NCBI RefSeq assembly: GCF_008831285.2 | Contig: NC_045138.2 | Span: 31,467,934-31,531,933, forward strand | DNA length: 64,000 nt | DNA from: Nymphaea colorata | Taxonomy: Eukaryota > Streptophyta > Magnoliopsida > Nymphaeales > Nymphaeaceae | Reading direction: 5' to 3' | Shown here: positions 10,776 through 24,064 of the stretch, in pieces | How positions within the stretch are numbered: the stretch's first letter is position 1 | Layout: every line of letters begins with the position of its first letter | Translations under genes and position numbers: made by a program | The notes under the pieces: generated by a model | The model's input: the letters and a program-made list of their open reading frames with translations, nothing else | Databases searched by the model: none | What the model was told of the DNA's origin: nothing

Positions 10776-11848
10776 CCTCCAGGATCCTGAGGTTATAAAT
10801 GGGGCTTGGATGCACCTTTACATCGGTGCTACAAAAAGCCTAAAAAAATAACGTCCATAGAAATCGAACTAGCAATCAGATTTTCACTTGCCTATGAACC
10901 CGACCAGCAACGCCACCTACGAAACAATTACATGGAATTTTGAACAAAGAAAAAAGGGATACAAATGCCTTGTTGGTACAAATAAATTTTTATCAACTTT
11001 AAGAAAACATTAACAAGTTGAATTAATGATCTCCATGTTACCACAGGGCGCTTGCACTATGAGATTTTTTATCAATAATTCAAAGAGCCAAATTGGTATA
11101 ACCATAACTGATATATGAATGTGCTATGATATTTTAGAATTGAAGGAGAGAAAGAGTCCTTGAAGCACAAAAATATTATATCATAAGGATATGAATATTA
11201 ATTTTAACCATTATTTTCTTCTTCGCCTACCCTTACTATGGACAGGTGAAGAACACATGGTCTTTTCTGGGATATTTGGATTTACTGGTTTACCTTGCTT
11301 TTGTTTTTCTATTGATTTTTATATATTTTTAATTTTTCCCAGTTCACAAACGATACAGTTGAATCGCACTACAGCGCTGTTCGATACATTGTCGTGTTCT
11401 ATTGTTGATACGCAAGACTTATTTTTCCGAATTATTTGTCATTTACCACCACGTGATCCTATAAGCCTCGTTTTCAAGTATACATACCGTCATTCAAACA
11501 CTTGCCATTAATGTTCTGAAACATAAATAATAGGGTCAGAAACATTATCAAAATTGAATTTGTTGCCGAAAGGGCATGGTGATTAAAAAATAATTTATAG
11601 TATAATTCAAAAAAATTGAATTTTAAGTTTTCTTTCTTCATTGAGAAACAAAGAGTTGTGGCTCCTGATCATCACCGAAGAAATCATGGTTAACTTATCC
11701 CTGTCTATCAAACGCAAGGCGTTCTCGCCAAAGAAGTCACGGTTACGTTTGTGACTTTCCTTTTTTTGGACAGCTGCGTTACTTTTCCAATTTTCTAACA
11801 AGCTCAAACGGCTACCTGCTTTTCATTCAAATAAAACGTTATTCCCGC
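10776..11848. other. Intergenic sequence
   Basis: No gene recognised. A 106-codon open frame at 11191-11511 has no family signature and AT-biased composition; I treat it as chance. Confidence 0.4.
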
Positions 11849-11912
11849 TTGCCGCGGAAAGCAAGAAAGTCGCGGGTAAATCAAGAAAGCATCTCTCACC
11901 TCTCACCCTTTT

Positions 11913-12181
11913 CCTCCGAGAGAGAGAGAGAGAGTGAAGCAAGCAAAGGGTCTCGCACTCCGCACCTCCGATCGCCGCCGATGGCAGTAGTAGATATTCA
12001 TCGCCGCCGATGGCAACAAGGCTACTCTCTCCATTGGCAATGTCCACCACTCCGATCCATTCCCAAGAGAGCCGTATATGCAACATCGAGCACCATGTCG
12101 GCGACTATACTGTTTTCGCTCGAACCTCCAAGGACTACGCTATCGTCATCTCCTATAACCCCGACACTGGAACCGCCAGGT
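11913..12181 (+). other. Candidate 5' end of an unidentified gene (leader and first exon)
   Basis: Composition changes sharply here. A (GA)n tract at about 11920-11935 is followed by GC-richer sequence with a frame open from ATG 12010. It reads [20 protein letters not shown], continues through [20 protein letters not shown], and reaches NPDTGTAR before a possible GTATAT donor at about 12180. GA-rich leaders before a GC-rich first exon are usual for plant genes, including the two real genes in this window. I do not recognise the protein. No second exon with matching features was found, so it may be a gene fragment or a dead promoter. Confidence 0.35.
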
Positions 12182-14180
12182 ATATTTTATTTGTCGATTG
12201 AAATTCCTACGTCTTTTTGTTCGGTTTGTAGTATTGCTATTCCCTTTCTTTTTTGGTGATATTGGTTGCATACTGGTTGTTTTTCCTCACCTAATTAGCA
12301 TGGTGGAAGGAATAAATTTATCCATCATTGATGCTTGTGATGGATCTGATCTAGGTTATTGAATGTGTGCTTCTGAGCGCAATGGAAATTTGGTGTAAAT
12401 TAATGGAATCAGTTGGAGTGGGCGTGTTGGTGCATGGGAATTTTGACCTCGTTCATATTGGGTCTGTGGTTCGGGCGAGGGGCAGGCGTTGTATTTGTTA
12501 GGGTTTTGTAGTAATGTTTTGGTGAGTTCGGTTTTTCCAGCGATTTGAGGAGTTTTTATGTTTGGACCTGAAGCAGATTCAGGGTGTTTCTCGGGGTTGT
12601 GTTTAGTTACGACGGAATTCTGCGTTTCTTGCTTATTTATTTGAGACTTGTTAGGATGTTAGGGAGTGATAGAATATCCTGCTTTTGTTTGTTTGTTGTT
12701 AAGATCAACTATCACCGTTTTGCAGCTCGTTAGCGTTGATATTGGTTTCGCGTACTTTAATGAAATAATTTTTAAGTTTGCAAAATTTTGTGTCGATCAA
12801 CTAATGGTGATTTCATGCTCGTCTTCAATGGCTTCTTTTTTGCAGTCTTAGTTGAAGAAATTAAAGTTTACAAATTTAAGATAGACAATGTCCCAGTTGC
12901 TTGAGTTGTAAGGTTTTTATGCTTGTTACATATGCGGCGTAAGCCCCTGACTGAGTTTTATCAACAGCTTTTGGTAATTGTAAATGATACTTGTTTTAAA
13001 TAAGGCAACTGGGACATGATGGCAAATCTGCCTTTTGGTTTGCGAAAAAGATTTTTGTAGCTAATTACCAAAATATTACTTTGTAGCTAATTTGATTGCA
13101 AAACAGATTTTTGTAGAGCGACATGATGGCAAATCTGCCTTTTGGTTTCCCTTTCTGGGCAGAGGAAGTGATGATGGTTCATGTTAGAATTATTGCATGC
13201 ATTGGTTTTTAAACATAGAAAGCTCCAAAGTTCTAGGGTCATTCATATATGTTGTAATCTGGTGGTAGGGTACACATGGAGGCATTGACTGTGGTGTGTT
13301 TAGGCTGAAGCAGTAGCGAGCTGAGTGACCCTTAAAAATTGAAATTTAAAGTAACAGTGCCCCTTAGCCAAAAACTTCTTGCTCTGCTATGTTAGATTTT
13401 GAAATATGGGTTACATTTTTTTCAGCATCTGCATGGTTGTGGTTACTCTCTTTCTTATTGTCTGATTTGCTGCTACTTCTGGAGCTAGATGTGGCCTTTT
13501 TGTTCATATCTGGCTCTGGATGGAAATAGTTGGGTATAGTGTTCATTTTCATGTGTACTGACAAACTATTCTGAGAAAAAAACCAAGAGGAGTGGTCCAT
13601 AAATTGATCCTAATCATTGTCTCCATGTTATTGCAATTTTGCATCCATCATGGCCGCTGTTGCCAATAAAAATATCTTCATTAAATTTAATGAAGTCGGA
13701 CTGTATGTTCAAAGCAGTATAGTTCCCATCATGGTTTTAGGCAACATGTTTTCACTTTTCCGCATAATTGAAGTATGGCAACATGTAGAACATGTTCTCC
13801 AATTAACTGTTCAATTGCTTCCAAAGTTTTTACAGGGGTGTAGGTCTTGATATGTCTGGGGCATTGAACATTTTCATCAAGGAAGCAAAGACAAATGTAC
13901 ACACTCATGACTCATGTACCATTTCATGGTTATACACACTCCTTGTTTGATCTATTTAGGAGTCTCTGTGTAGAATTGAGCTTTTCTGGAGAGTAACTTC
14001 TTAGATAATTCTCTCTCTCGAGTAAGAGTTCACATGTCATGAAACATCTAGAACTCATCTGCTCTCACATCTGAACAATATTAGGAAAAATGTTCTTTGT
14101 CAAATTCAGTATATGTTAGTTGCTCAGTTTGATTTAGTTCACACAAAAATAGTCGTTTAACCTTTTCCTACCGTGTGCAG
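12182..14180. other. No gene recognised (possible intron or intergenic)
   Basis: T-rich sequence typical of plant introns. A short relative of the 5330-5570 element sits at 13305-13400. A phrase with GGCAAATCTGCCTTTTGGTTT occurs twice, at about 13020 and 13128, as a local duplication of about 100 bp. Confidence 0.35.
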
Positions 14181-14760
14181 GATGATTCATATCTTAAAAA
14201 TTACATCAGTTGATTGGTACCATGGTATAAGATTGTAGGATGGCAAATTATGTGCTTGATTGAGAGAACATGCTTTTAAAACATTTCATGTAGCTAGTAG
14301 TCAATGACTTGGCTTCTTTGCTTTTAAGGGCATTTTTAGATCATGCTTATTAGAAATTGAGTTCATCTTTTAGGTAACTTTTCAAATATATACTGATGTC
14401 TTGTCCTCTTGTTGATATTATGCAGTGGGATACTGTTGGGCAGGAAAACTTCAAGGCCATTTCCAGCAGCTACTACCATGGCACTCATGGTGTTATTGTA
14501 AGTTGGCTGCTTCCAGTTTATTAGTTCTTCTTAGTGCTATTTGCTAGGCTATGGTTAGGTTTAAGAAATGCCACTTTGTTTGAGCTATGTTTCTCTTGTT
14601 TCAGCTGCTAGAATTGAAAAAATGTTGCCTTTCTCTTCTTTGGAAGGTAGTCTATGATGCTACTGACTAGGAGGGCATTAACATTGCCAAACAACAGTTG
14701 GATAAACAAGGTTCAGCTATTCAAAGACCCAGCAATTTAACCGTTGTATAGTTGAAGCTT
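14181..14760 (+). pseudogene. Rab1/RabD small GTPase pseudogene (unprocessed)
   Basis: Rab1/RabD proteins are membrane-traffic GTPases. Degraded pieces appear in the expected order. After GTGTGCAG at 14180 comes GAT GAT TCA TAT..., reading DDSYLKNYIS (the switch I approach). A scrap near 14227-14262 resembles the KIRTV..QDGK segment. After TGCAG, 14426-14497 reads [20 protein letters not shown] and then HGVI, the switch II block (normally WDTAGQERF), ending at a GTAAGT donor. At about 14647 the frame reads VVYDATD, then a stop where the family has Gln. The exon breaks match the intron positions I know for plant RabD genes, so this is a DNA-level copy, not a retrocopy. The P-loop exon and the C-terminal half were not found. 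Confidence 0.8.
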
Positions 14761-14984
14761 GTCTAGATAGTGTGCGGTACTTGTGTGCACATTTGGGGCA
14801 AGTAATATGAATATATTCTCAAATGGTATGTGCCCATATGTGTTATATTTTGTGATGTATTTATTATGATCAGCTGAAACTTATTGAAATTATTTTAAAA
14901 CTAATTCCATTTTGTTTGTGCTTTTCTTGTGGTCTTAGTGAGCATCTCATTTCTTTCCGAAGGGCAACTGGATAGATGCCACAG

Positions 14985-16230
14985 CAGACCATATTCTATC
15001 GGTATTTGTGAATCGACTATTTGTGTTTGATTTTTGAATTTGATTGTTTAATTGAGTGTTAATTTCTGATTTGACATGCTAGTAGCATTTGTTTTTGTTA
15101 GAGAACTCAGAATTTTTTATTTTTATGATCAGTTTTGAAGTGGTCGTGGAATTATAGCAGCTGCTATATGTTTCTAACAAAATTTTCACCAAATTAAAAA
15201 ATTTTTAAATTATGAAACCACATCCAGAAATTCTTTTTTTTTTTTTTTTTTTCTTATCTGGAACTTCTTTGAAATCTGTAAAATGGAGACCAGTTTTCAG
15301 TTGGGCCTCTTAGGTTGGATTGTATGTTTGGAATTTACAATTTTCTGAATGCGCAAAGCAGTTTTGTTTTTCATTGACCTCGCATGGCAGTGGTGGAAGG
15401 GTTTATTGAGTTTAAAGTGCAAGGAGTGATTAGACTTATGGGGATAGGGTAGAATAGACTATATGTGTTTGATTATTGAATTTGATTGCTTAATTGGCTG
15501 TTTCTGTCATGCTAATATCATTTTTGTTGGAGAACCTAGAGTTTTATTTTTAGGATAATTTTTGAAGTAGTCTAGAAATTGTAGCTGTTGTTCTCTATTT
15601 CTAACAGAATTTTTACCAGATTTAAAATCATTTTAAAATATAAAACTGCCTTTGAAACTTCTGTTTTTCTATCTGTAACTACTTTGATATCTGTGAAATA
15701 TTTGGTTGGGCCTCAAGTTGGAGTTGCAACATTATTTACTATGTCATCATTTTCTTGTTAGAAGTTAGAATCTTTCACATTTACTATGTCATCATTTTCT
15801 TGTTAGAAGTTAGAACCTTTCGCATTAACATCGCAGGGCACTCATGGAAAGGTATGTGTTGGTTTTAAATTGCTTTTCTTTTTGTTTGAATTCTTGAAGT
15901 TATTGAGCTTAAAGCGCAATGAAGGAGCCATTAGACAGGTGGGAATAGAGTATCATAGATATTTGTGTTTCATGTTTGAAATTGATTGCTTCTTTGTGTT
16001 TTTGTTGTGCTAATAGCTTTATTTGGATAATTTAGATTTTTTTCTAATTTTTAGGATCATTTTTTAAGTATCCTAGGAATTGTATCCGTTGTTCATTTTC
16101 AACACATTAAAAATTGTTTAAAATATAAAACTTTGTACCCTCAAAATTTCAAAATTTTTGACTTGTAGATTGGAAATTATAGAATTCTTATTAGAGTTTG
16201 TTCTGCTACTCGGTTGCACAAACTTAAAAT
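14985..16230. repeat. Three diverged tandem copies, period about 0.46-0.51 kb
   Basis: Anchors such as TTGTGTTTGATT(T/A)TTGAATTTGATT, GCTAATA/GCTAGTAGC, TTTTTAGGATNA and TTTAAAATATAAAACT recur at about 15015, 15465 and 15965 in the same order. Copies differ by many substitutions and small indels, so the triplication is old. Within copy 2, a phrase of about 45 bp containing TTTACTATGTCATCATTTTC is directly duplicated at 15734-15825. No coding potential. Confidence 0.65.
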
Positions 16231-16269
16231 TTCTAAAATTTACCTGATGGTGCCCAAATTTTACATTTA

Positions 16270-16600
16270 TGTGTAGAACAACTTTTTTCTTTTTTTGAAA
16301 GCTTGTTTTGTCTAATTTCTATCATTAGTTTTTGTTTGATGCATGCTTTCTGTAGCAATTCTACGAAAACATTGGAATTGTTGTAGACCTGTTTGCATCA
16401 TTGTCTACAAAGCAGTCTCCCTTATGTCTTTGCTTGAATTTTGTGTGAATCATGTGCTCTTAGCCTAGAATTTAGCTAGTTGTAGGCAGGTGGCATCATG
16501 TGTGTGTATCATTATCTAGCGTCTTTATAAAGTGCATGAAAGGGAGGAGATGACTGTGTGGAGAAACTAGAGAACTGTTGAGGATCTTGAAGCATTCTCT
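16270..16600 (+). repeat. Array edge-type ('A') spacer, left copy
   Basis: This spacer variant has TTCTGTAGCAATTCTA, AACATTGGAATTGTTGTAGA and GTAGGCAGGTGGCATCATG. It differs from the common spacer of the array but matches 17810-18185 and 31680-32037. Confidence 0.7.
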
Positions 16601-17809
16601 CGGAAGCATTGTGGAACAAAACCAATGGTTAACAAAGGTTTTGAGAGGCAATGACGATGCCCATGTTGGACTTCTTAGGTGGTATTTTGTGTTTATCTCT
16701 TGTATTAGGTAAACCATGTAGGAGCTGCTCAACATGAAAGCAAGTCATCTGTTATACAACTACAACCATCCTTTTTTTGTGGAGATAGTAAAGAAGGCCC
16801 TTATTGTCAGTTTAATGAATTTCTTGAAATGCCAACTACCAGCGGGAAGTGCAATAATTTGTGGATCATATAAGACCATTGATCCGGGCCCACTACCAGT
16901 TTCAAATCCAACAATTTTTGGATCAGACAAGACCACTGATCAAGACCCCTACCTGATTCCATTCCAACGAATTTCTAGATCAAATAAGACCACTGATCGA
17001 GGTGCAATCCAAGATCCAAGTCCAACAATTTTCGAATCAGTTAAGACCATTGATCTAGTGTTGCTTATGTTTTTGCTTATATTATGGGGAATTGGCCTGA
17101 GATTTCTTTAGTTTTAGGTTGTTTTTAGGATTTTGAAGTAGGTAGGTTTCATCATGCGTTTGCATCATTATCTGCTTTTTTGTGAACTGCATGAAAGGGA
17201 GGAGATGACCGAAGGAGGAATTAGAAAACTGTTGGAGGATCCTAAATCCTCATCTTAGAAGTGGTGTGGAACAAAACCATTGGTTAACGAAGGAAATGAT
17301 CATGTGATAAGCAATCACGATGCCTATGTTAGATATCTTAGGTGGTATTTTGTGCTTACATGACTCCTGCATTAGGAAACCCGTGTAAGAGCCGCTTAAC
17401 ATGAAATCAAGTCATCAGTTGTACAACTACAACGATTCTTTTTTTGTTGACATAGTCCAGAAGTCATTTACTGTCATTTTGATGAATTTCTTGAAATAAC
17501 CAAATGCAAATCCAACAATTTTAGGATCAGGTAAGACCGCTAATCTAAGCCCACTATCTGCGGCAAATGCAACAATTTCCGGATCATATAAGGCCATTGA
17601 TCCGGGTGACTACTCTTTTCAAATCCGACAATTTTCGGATCAGATAAGACCTCTGATCTAGAACCCATACCCGATCCTATTCCAACAATTTCTAGATCAG
17701 ATAAGATCACTGATCGAGGCCCATACCAAGATCCAAGTCCAACAATTGTCGGATCAGATAAGACCATTGATCTACACCCGTTTTGACATCCAAGTCCAAA
17801 AATTTTCTT

Positions 17810-18185
17810 GATTGTTGTGCAAAGCTTACCTTTTTGTGCAAGAGCAACTTTTTTCATAGGTTTGTCGCGTTGGAAGCCTGTTTGGTCTACTTTCTCTTTA
17901 ATCAATGCTTTCTGTAGCAATTCTATGAAAACATTTGAACGCTTGTGGGCCTGTTTGCGTCATTTTCTACAATGCAGTCTCACTTGTGTTTTTGCTTAAA
18001 TTTTGTGTGAATCATGTGTTGTTAGCCTGAGTTTTAGCTAGTTTTAGGTTGTTTAAGTAGGTAGGTGGCATCGTGCGGGTGCATCATTATCTGGTGTCTT
18101 TGTGAAGTGCATGAAAGGGAGGAGATGACTGCACAGAGAAACGAGAGAATGGTCGGAGGATCTTAAAGCCTTCTCTTAGAAGCGT
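17810..18185 (+). repeat. Array edge-type ('A') spacer, second copy
   Basis: It follows CCAAGTCCAAAAATTTTCTT and carries CTTTTTGTGCAAGAGCAACT and TTCTGTAGCAATTCTATGAA. The right-hand edge copy at 31650-32037 has the same entry and order, so the left edge and right edge of the array share one spacer type. Confidence 0.7.
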
Positions 18186-21100
18186 TGTGGAACACAACCA
18201 ATGGTTAACAAAGGTTTTGAGAGGCAATGACGATGTCCATGTTGGACTTTTTAGGTGGTATTTTGTGCTTATGTGACTCTTGCATTAGGTAGGCCATGTA
18301 GGAGCTGCTCAACATCAAAACAAGTCATCAGTTATACAAATACAACCGTCCTTTTTTCGTCAAGAAGGCCCTTAATGTCATTTTGATGAATTTCTTGAAA
18401 TAACCAAATACAAATCGAAGAGTTTCAGGAACATATAAGACCACTGATCCAAGCCCACTACCAGCGGCAAGTGCCATAATTTGCGGATCATATAAGACCA
18501 TTGATCCCGGCCCACTACTAGTTTCAAATACAACAATTTTCGGATCAGATAAGACCACTGATCTAGACCCCCTACCCGATCTCATTCGAACAAATTCTAG
18601 ATCAGATAAGACCACTGATCGAGGCGCATACCAAGATCCAAGTCCAACAATTTTCAGATCAGTTAAGACCATTGATCTAGTGTCGCTTATGTTTATGCTT
18701 ATATTCTGGGGAATTGGCATGAGATTTATCTAGTTTCACGTTGTTTTTAGGTTTTTGAAGTAGGTAGGTCTCATCGTGCGTTTGCATCATTATCTGACTT
18801 TTTTGTGAATTGCATGAAAGGGAGGAGATGACCGGAAGGTGGAATTATAAAACTGTTGGAGGATCTTGAATCCTCATCTTAGAAGCAGTGTGAAACAAAA
18901 CCATTGGTTAACGAAGGAAATGATCATGTGATAAGCAATCACGATGCCCATGTTAGATATCTTAGGTGGTATTTTGTGCTTCCGTGACTCCTGCATTAGG
19001 AAACCTGTGTAGGAGCTGCTCAACATGCAATCAAGTAATCAGTTATACTACTACAACAATTCCTTTCTTGTTGACATAGTCTAGAAGTCATTTACCATCA
19101 TTTTGATGAATTTCTTGAAATAACCAAGGATCAGGTAAGACCACTGATCTAAGCCCACTACCAGCGGCAAATGCAACATTTTCTGAACCATATAAGACCG
19201 TTCATCTAGGACTACTACTCTTTTGAAATCCAACAATTTTTGGATCAGATAAAACCATTGATCCAAGCCCACTACCAGCGGCAAGTGCCATATTTTGTGG
19301 ATCATATAAGACCATTGGTTCGAGCCCACTACTAGTTTCAAATCCAACAATTTTCGGATCAGATAAGACCGCTGATCTAGACCCACCACCCGATCTAATT
19401 TCAACAAATTCTAGATAAGATAAGACCACTGATCGAGGCGTATACCAAGATCCAAGTCCATCAATTTTCGGATCCGTTGATCTAGTGTCACTTATGTTTT
19501 TGCTTATATTTTGGGGATTTGGCCTGACATTTATCTAGTTCTAGGTTATTTTTAGGTTTTTGAAGTAGGCAGGTCTCATCGTGCGTTTGCATCATTATTT
19601 GGTTTTTTGTGAACTGCATGAAAGGGAGGAGATGACTGAAAGGAAGAATTATAAAACTGTTGGAGGATCTTGAATCATCATCTTAGATGCGGTGTGGAAC
19701 AAAACTATTTGTTAACGAAGGAAATGATCTTGTTATAAGCAATCACGATGCCCATGTTAGACATCTTAGGTGGTATTTTGTGTTTACATGACTCCTGCAT
19801 GAGGAAACCCGTGTAGGAGCCGCTCAACTTGAAATCAAGTCATCAGTTATACAACAACAACGATTCTTTTTTTTTTTTTTTGACATAGTTCTGAAGTCAT
19901 TTATTGTCCTTTTGATGAATTTCTTGAAATAACCAAACGCAAGTCCAACAATTTTAGAATCAGGTAAGACCACTGATCTAAGCCCACAACGAGCGGCAAA
20001 TGCATCAATTTCCCGATCATATAAGACCGTTGATCCGGGCCCACTACTCTTTTCAAATCCAAAAATTTTCGGATCAGATAAGACCACTGATCCAAGCCTA
20101 CTACCTGCGGCAAATGCAATAATTTGCGGATCGTATAAGACCATTGATCCGGGCCCATTACTAGTTTGAAATCCAACAATTTTTGGATCAGATAAGACCA
20201 CTGATTTACACCCCCTACCCGATCTCATTCCAACAAATTCTAGATAAGATAAGACCACTGATCGAGGCGCATACCAAGATCCAAGTCCAACAATTTTCGG
20301 ATCAATTAAGACCGTTGATCTAGTGTCGCTTATGTTTTTGCTTATATTTTGGGGAATTGGCCTAAGATTTATCTAGTTTTAGGTTGTTTTTAGGTTTTTG
20401 AAGTAGGTAGGTCTCATGGTGCATTTGCATCATTATCTGGCTTTTTTGTTAACTGCATGAAAGGGAGGAGATGATCGGAAGGTGGAATTATAAAACTGTT
20501 GGAGGATCCTGAATCATCATCTTAGAAGCGTTGTGGAACAAAACCGTTGGTTAACGAAGGAAATGATCATGTGACAGGCAATCACAATTCCCATGTTAGA
20601 TATCTTAGGTGGTATTTTGTGCTTACATGACTCTTGCATTAGGAAACCCGTGTATGAGCCGCTCAGCATGAACGATCCCTTTTTTTGTTGACAATGTCCA
20701 GAAGTCATTACTGTCATTTCTATGAATTTCTTGAAATAACTAAATGCAAATTAACAATTTTAGGTTCAGGTAAGACCACTGATCTAAGCGTACTACCAGT
20801 GGCAAATGCAACAATTTCTGGATCATATATGACCGTTGATCCGGGCCCACTACTCTTTTCAAATCCAACAATTTTCGGATCAGATAAGACCACTGATCGA
20901 AGCTCACTTCCAGCGACAAGTGCGATAATTTGCAGTTCATATAAGACCATTGATCCGGGCCCACTTCTAGTATCAAATACAACAATTTTTGGATCAGAAA
21001 AGACCATTGATCTACACCCCCTACCCGATCTCATTCCAACAAATTCTAGATCAGGTAAGACCACTGATCGAGGCACAAACCAAGATCCAAGTCCAACAAT

Positions 21101-22331
21101 TTTTGGATCAGTTAAGACCATTGATCTAGTGTCGTTTATGTTTTTGCTTATATTCTGGGGAATTGGCCTGAGATTTATCTAATTTTAGGTTGCTTCGAGG
21201 TTTTTTAAGTAGGTAGGTCTCATCGTGTGTTTGCATCATTATTTGGTTTTTTGTGAATTGAATGAAAGGGAGGAGATGACCTGAAGGAAGAATTATAAAA
21301 CTGTTGGAGGATCTTGAATCATCAACTTAGAAGCGGTGTGGAACAAAACTATTTGTTAACGAAGGAAATGATCATGTGATAAGCAATGGTCTTTTGTGCT
21401 TACGTGACTCATGCATTAGGAAACCTGTGTAGGAGCCACTCAACATGAAATCAAGTCATCAGTTTTACAACTTCAACGATTCTTTTTTTTGTTGACAATG
21501 TCCAGAAGTCATTACTGTCATTTCTATGAATTTCTTGAAATAACTAAATGCAAATTAACAATTTTAGGTTCAGGTAAGACCACTGATCTAAGCGCACTAC
21601 CAGTGGCAAATGCAACAATTTTTGGATCATATATGACCGTTGATCCGGGCCCACTACTCTTTTCAAATCCAACAATTTTCGGATCATATAAGACCACTGA
21701 TCCAAGCTCAGTACTAGCGGCAAGTGCGATAATTTGCGGATCATATAAGACCATTGATGTGGGCCCACTTCTAGTTTCAAATCCAACAATTTTTTGATCA
21801 GATAAGACCACTGATCTACACTCCCAACCCGATCTCATTCCAACAAATTCTTTATTAGATAAGACCACTGATCGAGGCGCAAACCAAGATCCAAGTCCAA
21901 CAATTTTTGGATCAGTTAAGATCGTTGATCTAGTGTCGCTTATGTTTCTGCTTATATTATGGGGAGTTGGCCTGACATTTATCTAGTTTAGGTTGTTTTT
22001 AGGTTTTTGTAGTAGGTAGGTCTCATCGTGCGTTTGCATCATTATTTGGTTTTTTGTGAACTGCATGAAAGGGAGGAGATGACCGAAAGGAGGAATTATA
22101 AAACTGTTGGAGGATCCTGAATCATCATCTTAGAAGCAGTGTGGAAGAGAACTATTTGTTGACGAAGGAAATGATCTTGTGATAAGCAATGGTCTTTTGT
22201 GCTTACATGACTCCTGCATTAGGAAACCCGTGTAGGAGCCGCTCAACATGAAATCAAGTCATCAGTTATACAACTACCACGATTATTTTTTTTGTTGACA
22301 TAGTCCAGAAGTCATTTACTTAAATTTTGAG

Positions 22332-23282
22332 GAATTTCTTGAAATAAACAAATGCAAATCCAACAATTTTAGGATCAGGTAAGACCACTGATCTAAGCCC
22401 ACTACCAGTGGCAAATGCAACAATTTTCGGATTATATAAGACCGTTGATCCGGGACCACTACTCTGTTCAAATCCAACAATTTTCAGATCAGATAAGACC
22501 ATTGATCCATGCCCACTACCAGCGTCAAGTGCCATAATTTGCGGATCATATAAGACCATTGATCCTGGCCCACTACTAGTTCCAAATCCAACAATTTTTC
22601 GGATCAGATAAGACCACTGATCCATTTTCACTATCAGCGTCAAGTGCCATAATTTGCGGATCATATAAGACCATTGATCTTGGCCCACTACTAGTTTCAA
22701 ATCCAACAATTTTTTGGATCAGATAAGACCACTTACCAAGACCGCCTTCCCGATCTCATTCCAACAAATTCTAGATCAGATAAGACCACTGATCTAGGCG
22801 CATACCAAGATCCAAGTGCAACAATTTTCGGATCAGTTAAGACCGTTTATCTACTGTCGCTTATATTTTTGCTTATATTCTTGGGAATTGGCATGAGATT
22901 TATCTTGTTTTAGGTTGTTTTTAGGTTTTTGAAGTCGGTAGGTCTCATCGTGCGTTTGCATCATTATCTGGCTTTTTTGTGAACGACATGAAAGGGAGGA
23001 GATGATCGAAAGGAGGAATTATAAAACTGTTGGAGGATCCTGAATCCTCATCTTAGAATCGGTGCGAAACAAAACCATTGACTAACAAAGGAAATGATCA
23101 TGTGATAAGCAATCACGATGCCCGTGTTAGATATCTTAGGTGGTATTTTGTGCTTACATGACTCCTGCATTAGGAAACCCATGTAGGAGTTGCTCAACAT
23201 GAAATCAAGTCTTTAGTTATACAACTTCAACGATTCTTTTTTTTGTTGACATAGTCCAGAAGTCATTTACTGTCATTTTGAT
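22332..23282. repeat. Long array unit (951 bp) with extra sub-repeats
   Basis: At about 22600-22720 two sub-repeats appear twice: a block ending CCATTTTCACTATCAGCGTC then AAGTGCCATAATTTGCGGAT, then a second CACTACTAGTTTC block. The gain of about 114 bp (two 57-bp sub-repeats) explains most of the extra length over the roughly 805-bp units on its left. Confidence 0.65.
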
Positions 23283-23944
23283 GAATTTCTTGAAATAACC
23301 AAACGCAAGTCCAATAATTTTAGGATAAGGTAAGACCACTGATCTAAGCCCACTACGAGCGGCAAATGCATCAATTTCCCGATCATATAAGACCGTTGAT
23401 CAGGGCCCACTACTCTTTTCAAATCCAACAATTTTCGGATCAGATAAGACCACTGATCCAAGCCCAATACCAGCGGCAAGTGCCATAATGCGCGGATCAT
23501 AAAAGACCATTGATCTAGGACTACTACTAGTTTCAAATCCAACAATTTTTGGATCAGATAAGACCGCTGATCTAGAAGCCCCACCCGATCTTATTCCAAC
23601 AAATTCTAGATCAGATAAGACCACTGATCGAGGCGTATACCAAGATCCAAGTCTATCAATTTTCGGATCAGCAAAGACCGTTGATCTAGTGTTGCTTATG
23701 TTTTTGCTTATATTCTGGGGAATTGGCTTAAGATTTATGTAGTTTTAGGTTGTTTTTAGGTTTTTGAAGTGGGTAGGTCTCATCGTGCGTTTGCATCATT
23801 ATCTGGCTTTTTGTGAACTGCATGAAAGGGAGGAGATGACCGGAAGGAGGAATTATAAAACTGTTGGAGGATCTTGAATCATCATCTTAGAAGCGGTGTG
23901 GAACAAAACCATTGGTTAACGAAGGAAATAATCATGTGATAAGC

Positions 23945-24064
23945 TATGTCACACGGACACAGCTTAATGGGCCACGTACCGGTGTCGACACTTCGACACC
24001 TGGATACCGACACTTGGACACGACAGGATACGTTTTGGACATGGCAGGATACGTTTTGGATCAC
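23945..24064. mobile_element. 120-bp insertion in an array unit with 8-bp target duplication
   Basis: Neighbouring units read CATGTGATAAGCAATCACGATG. Here TGATAAGC (23937-23944) is followed by 120 foreign bases and then TGATAAGC again (24065-24072), after which the unit resumes. An 8-bp duplication is typical of hAT-type insertions. The insert lacks obvious terminal inverted repeats. It holds a direct repeat of GGATACGTTTTGGA and several GTGTCGACAC/CGACAC words, similar in flavour to 32676-32740. Confidence 0.75.

Noticed and set aside
13364-13850. Missing Rab exon 1 (P-loop) upstream of the pseudogene
   Set aside because: I looked for a GDSGVGKS-type motif on the plus strand upstream of 14181 and saw none.
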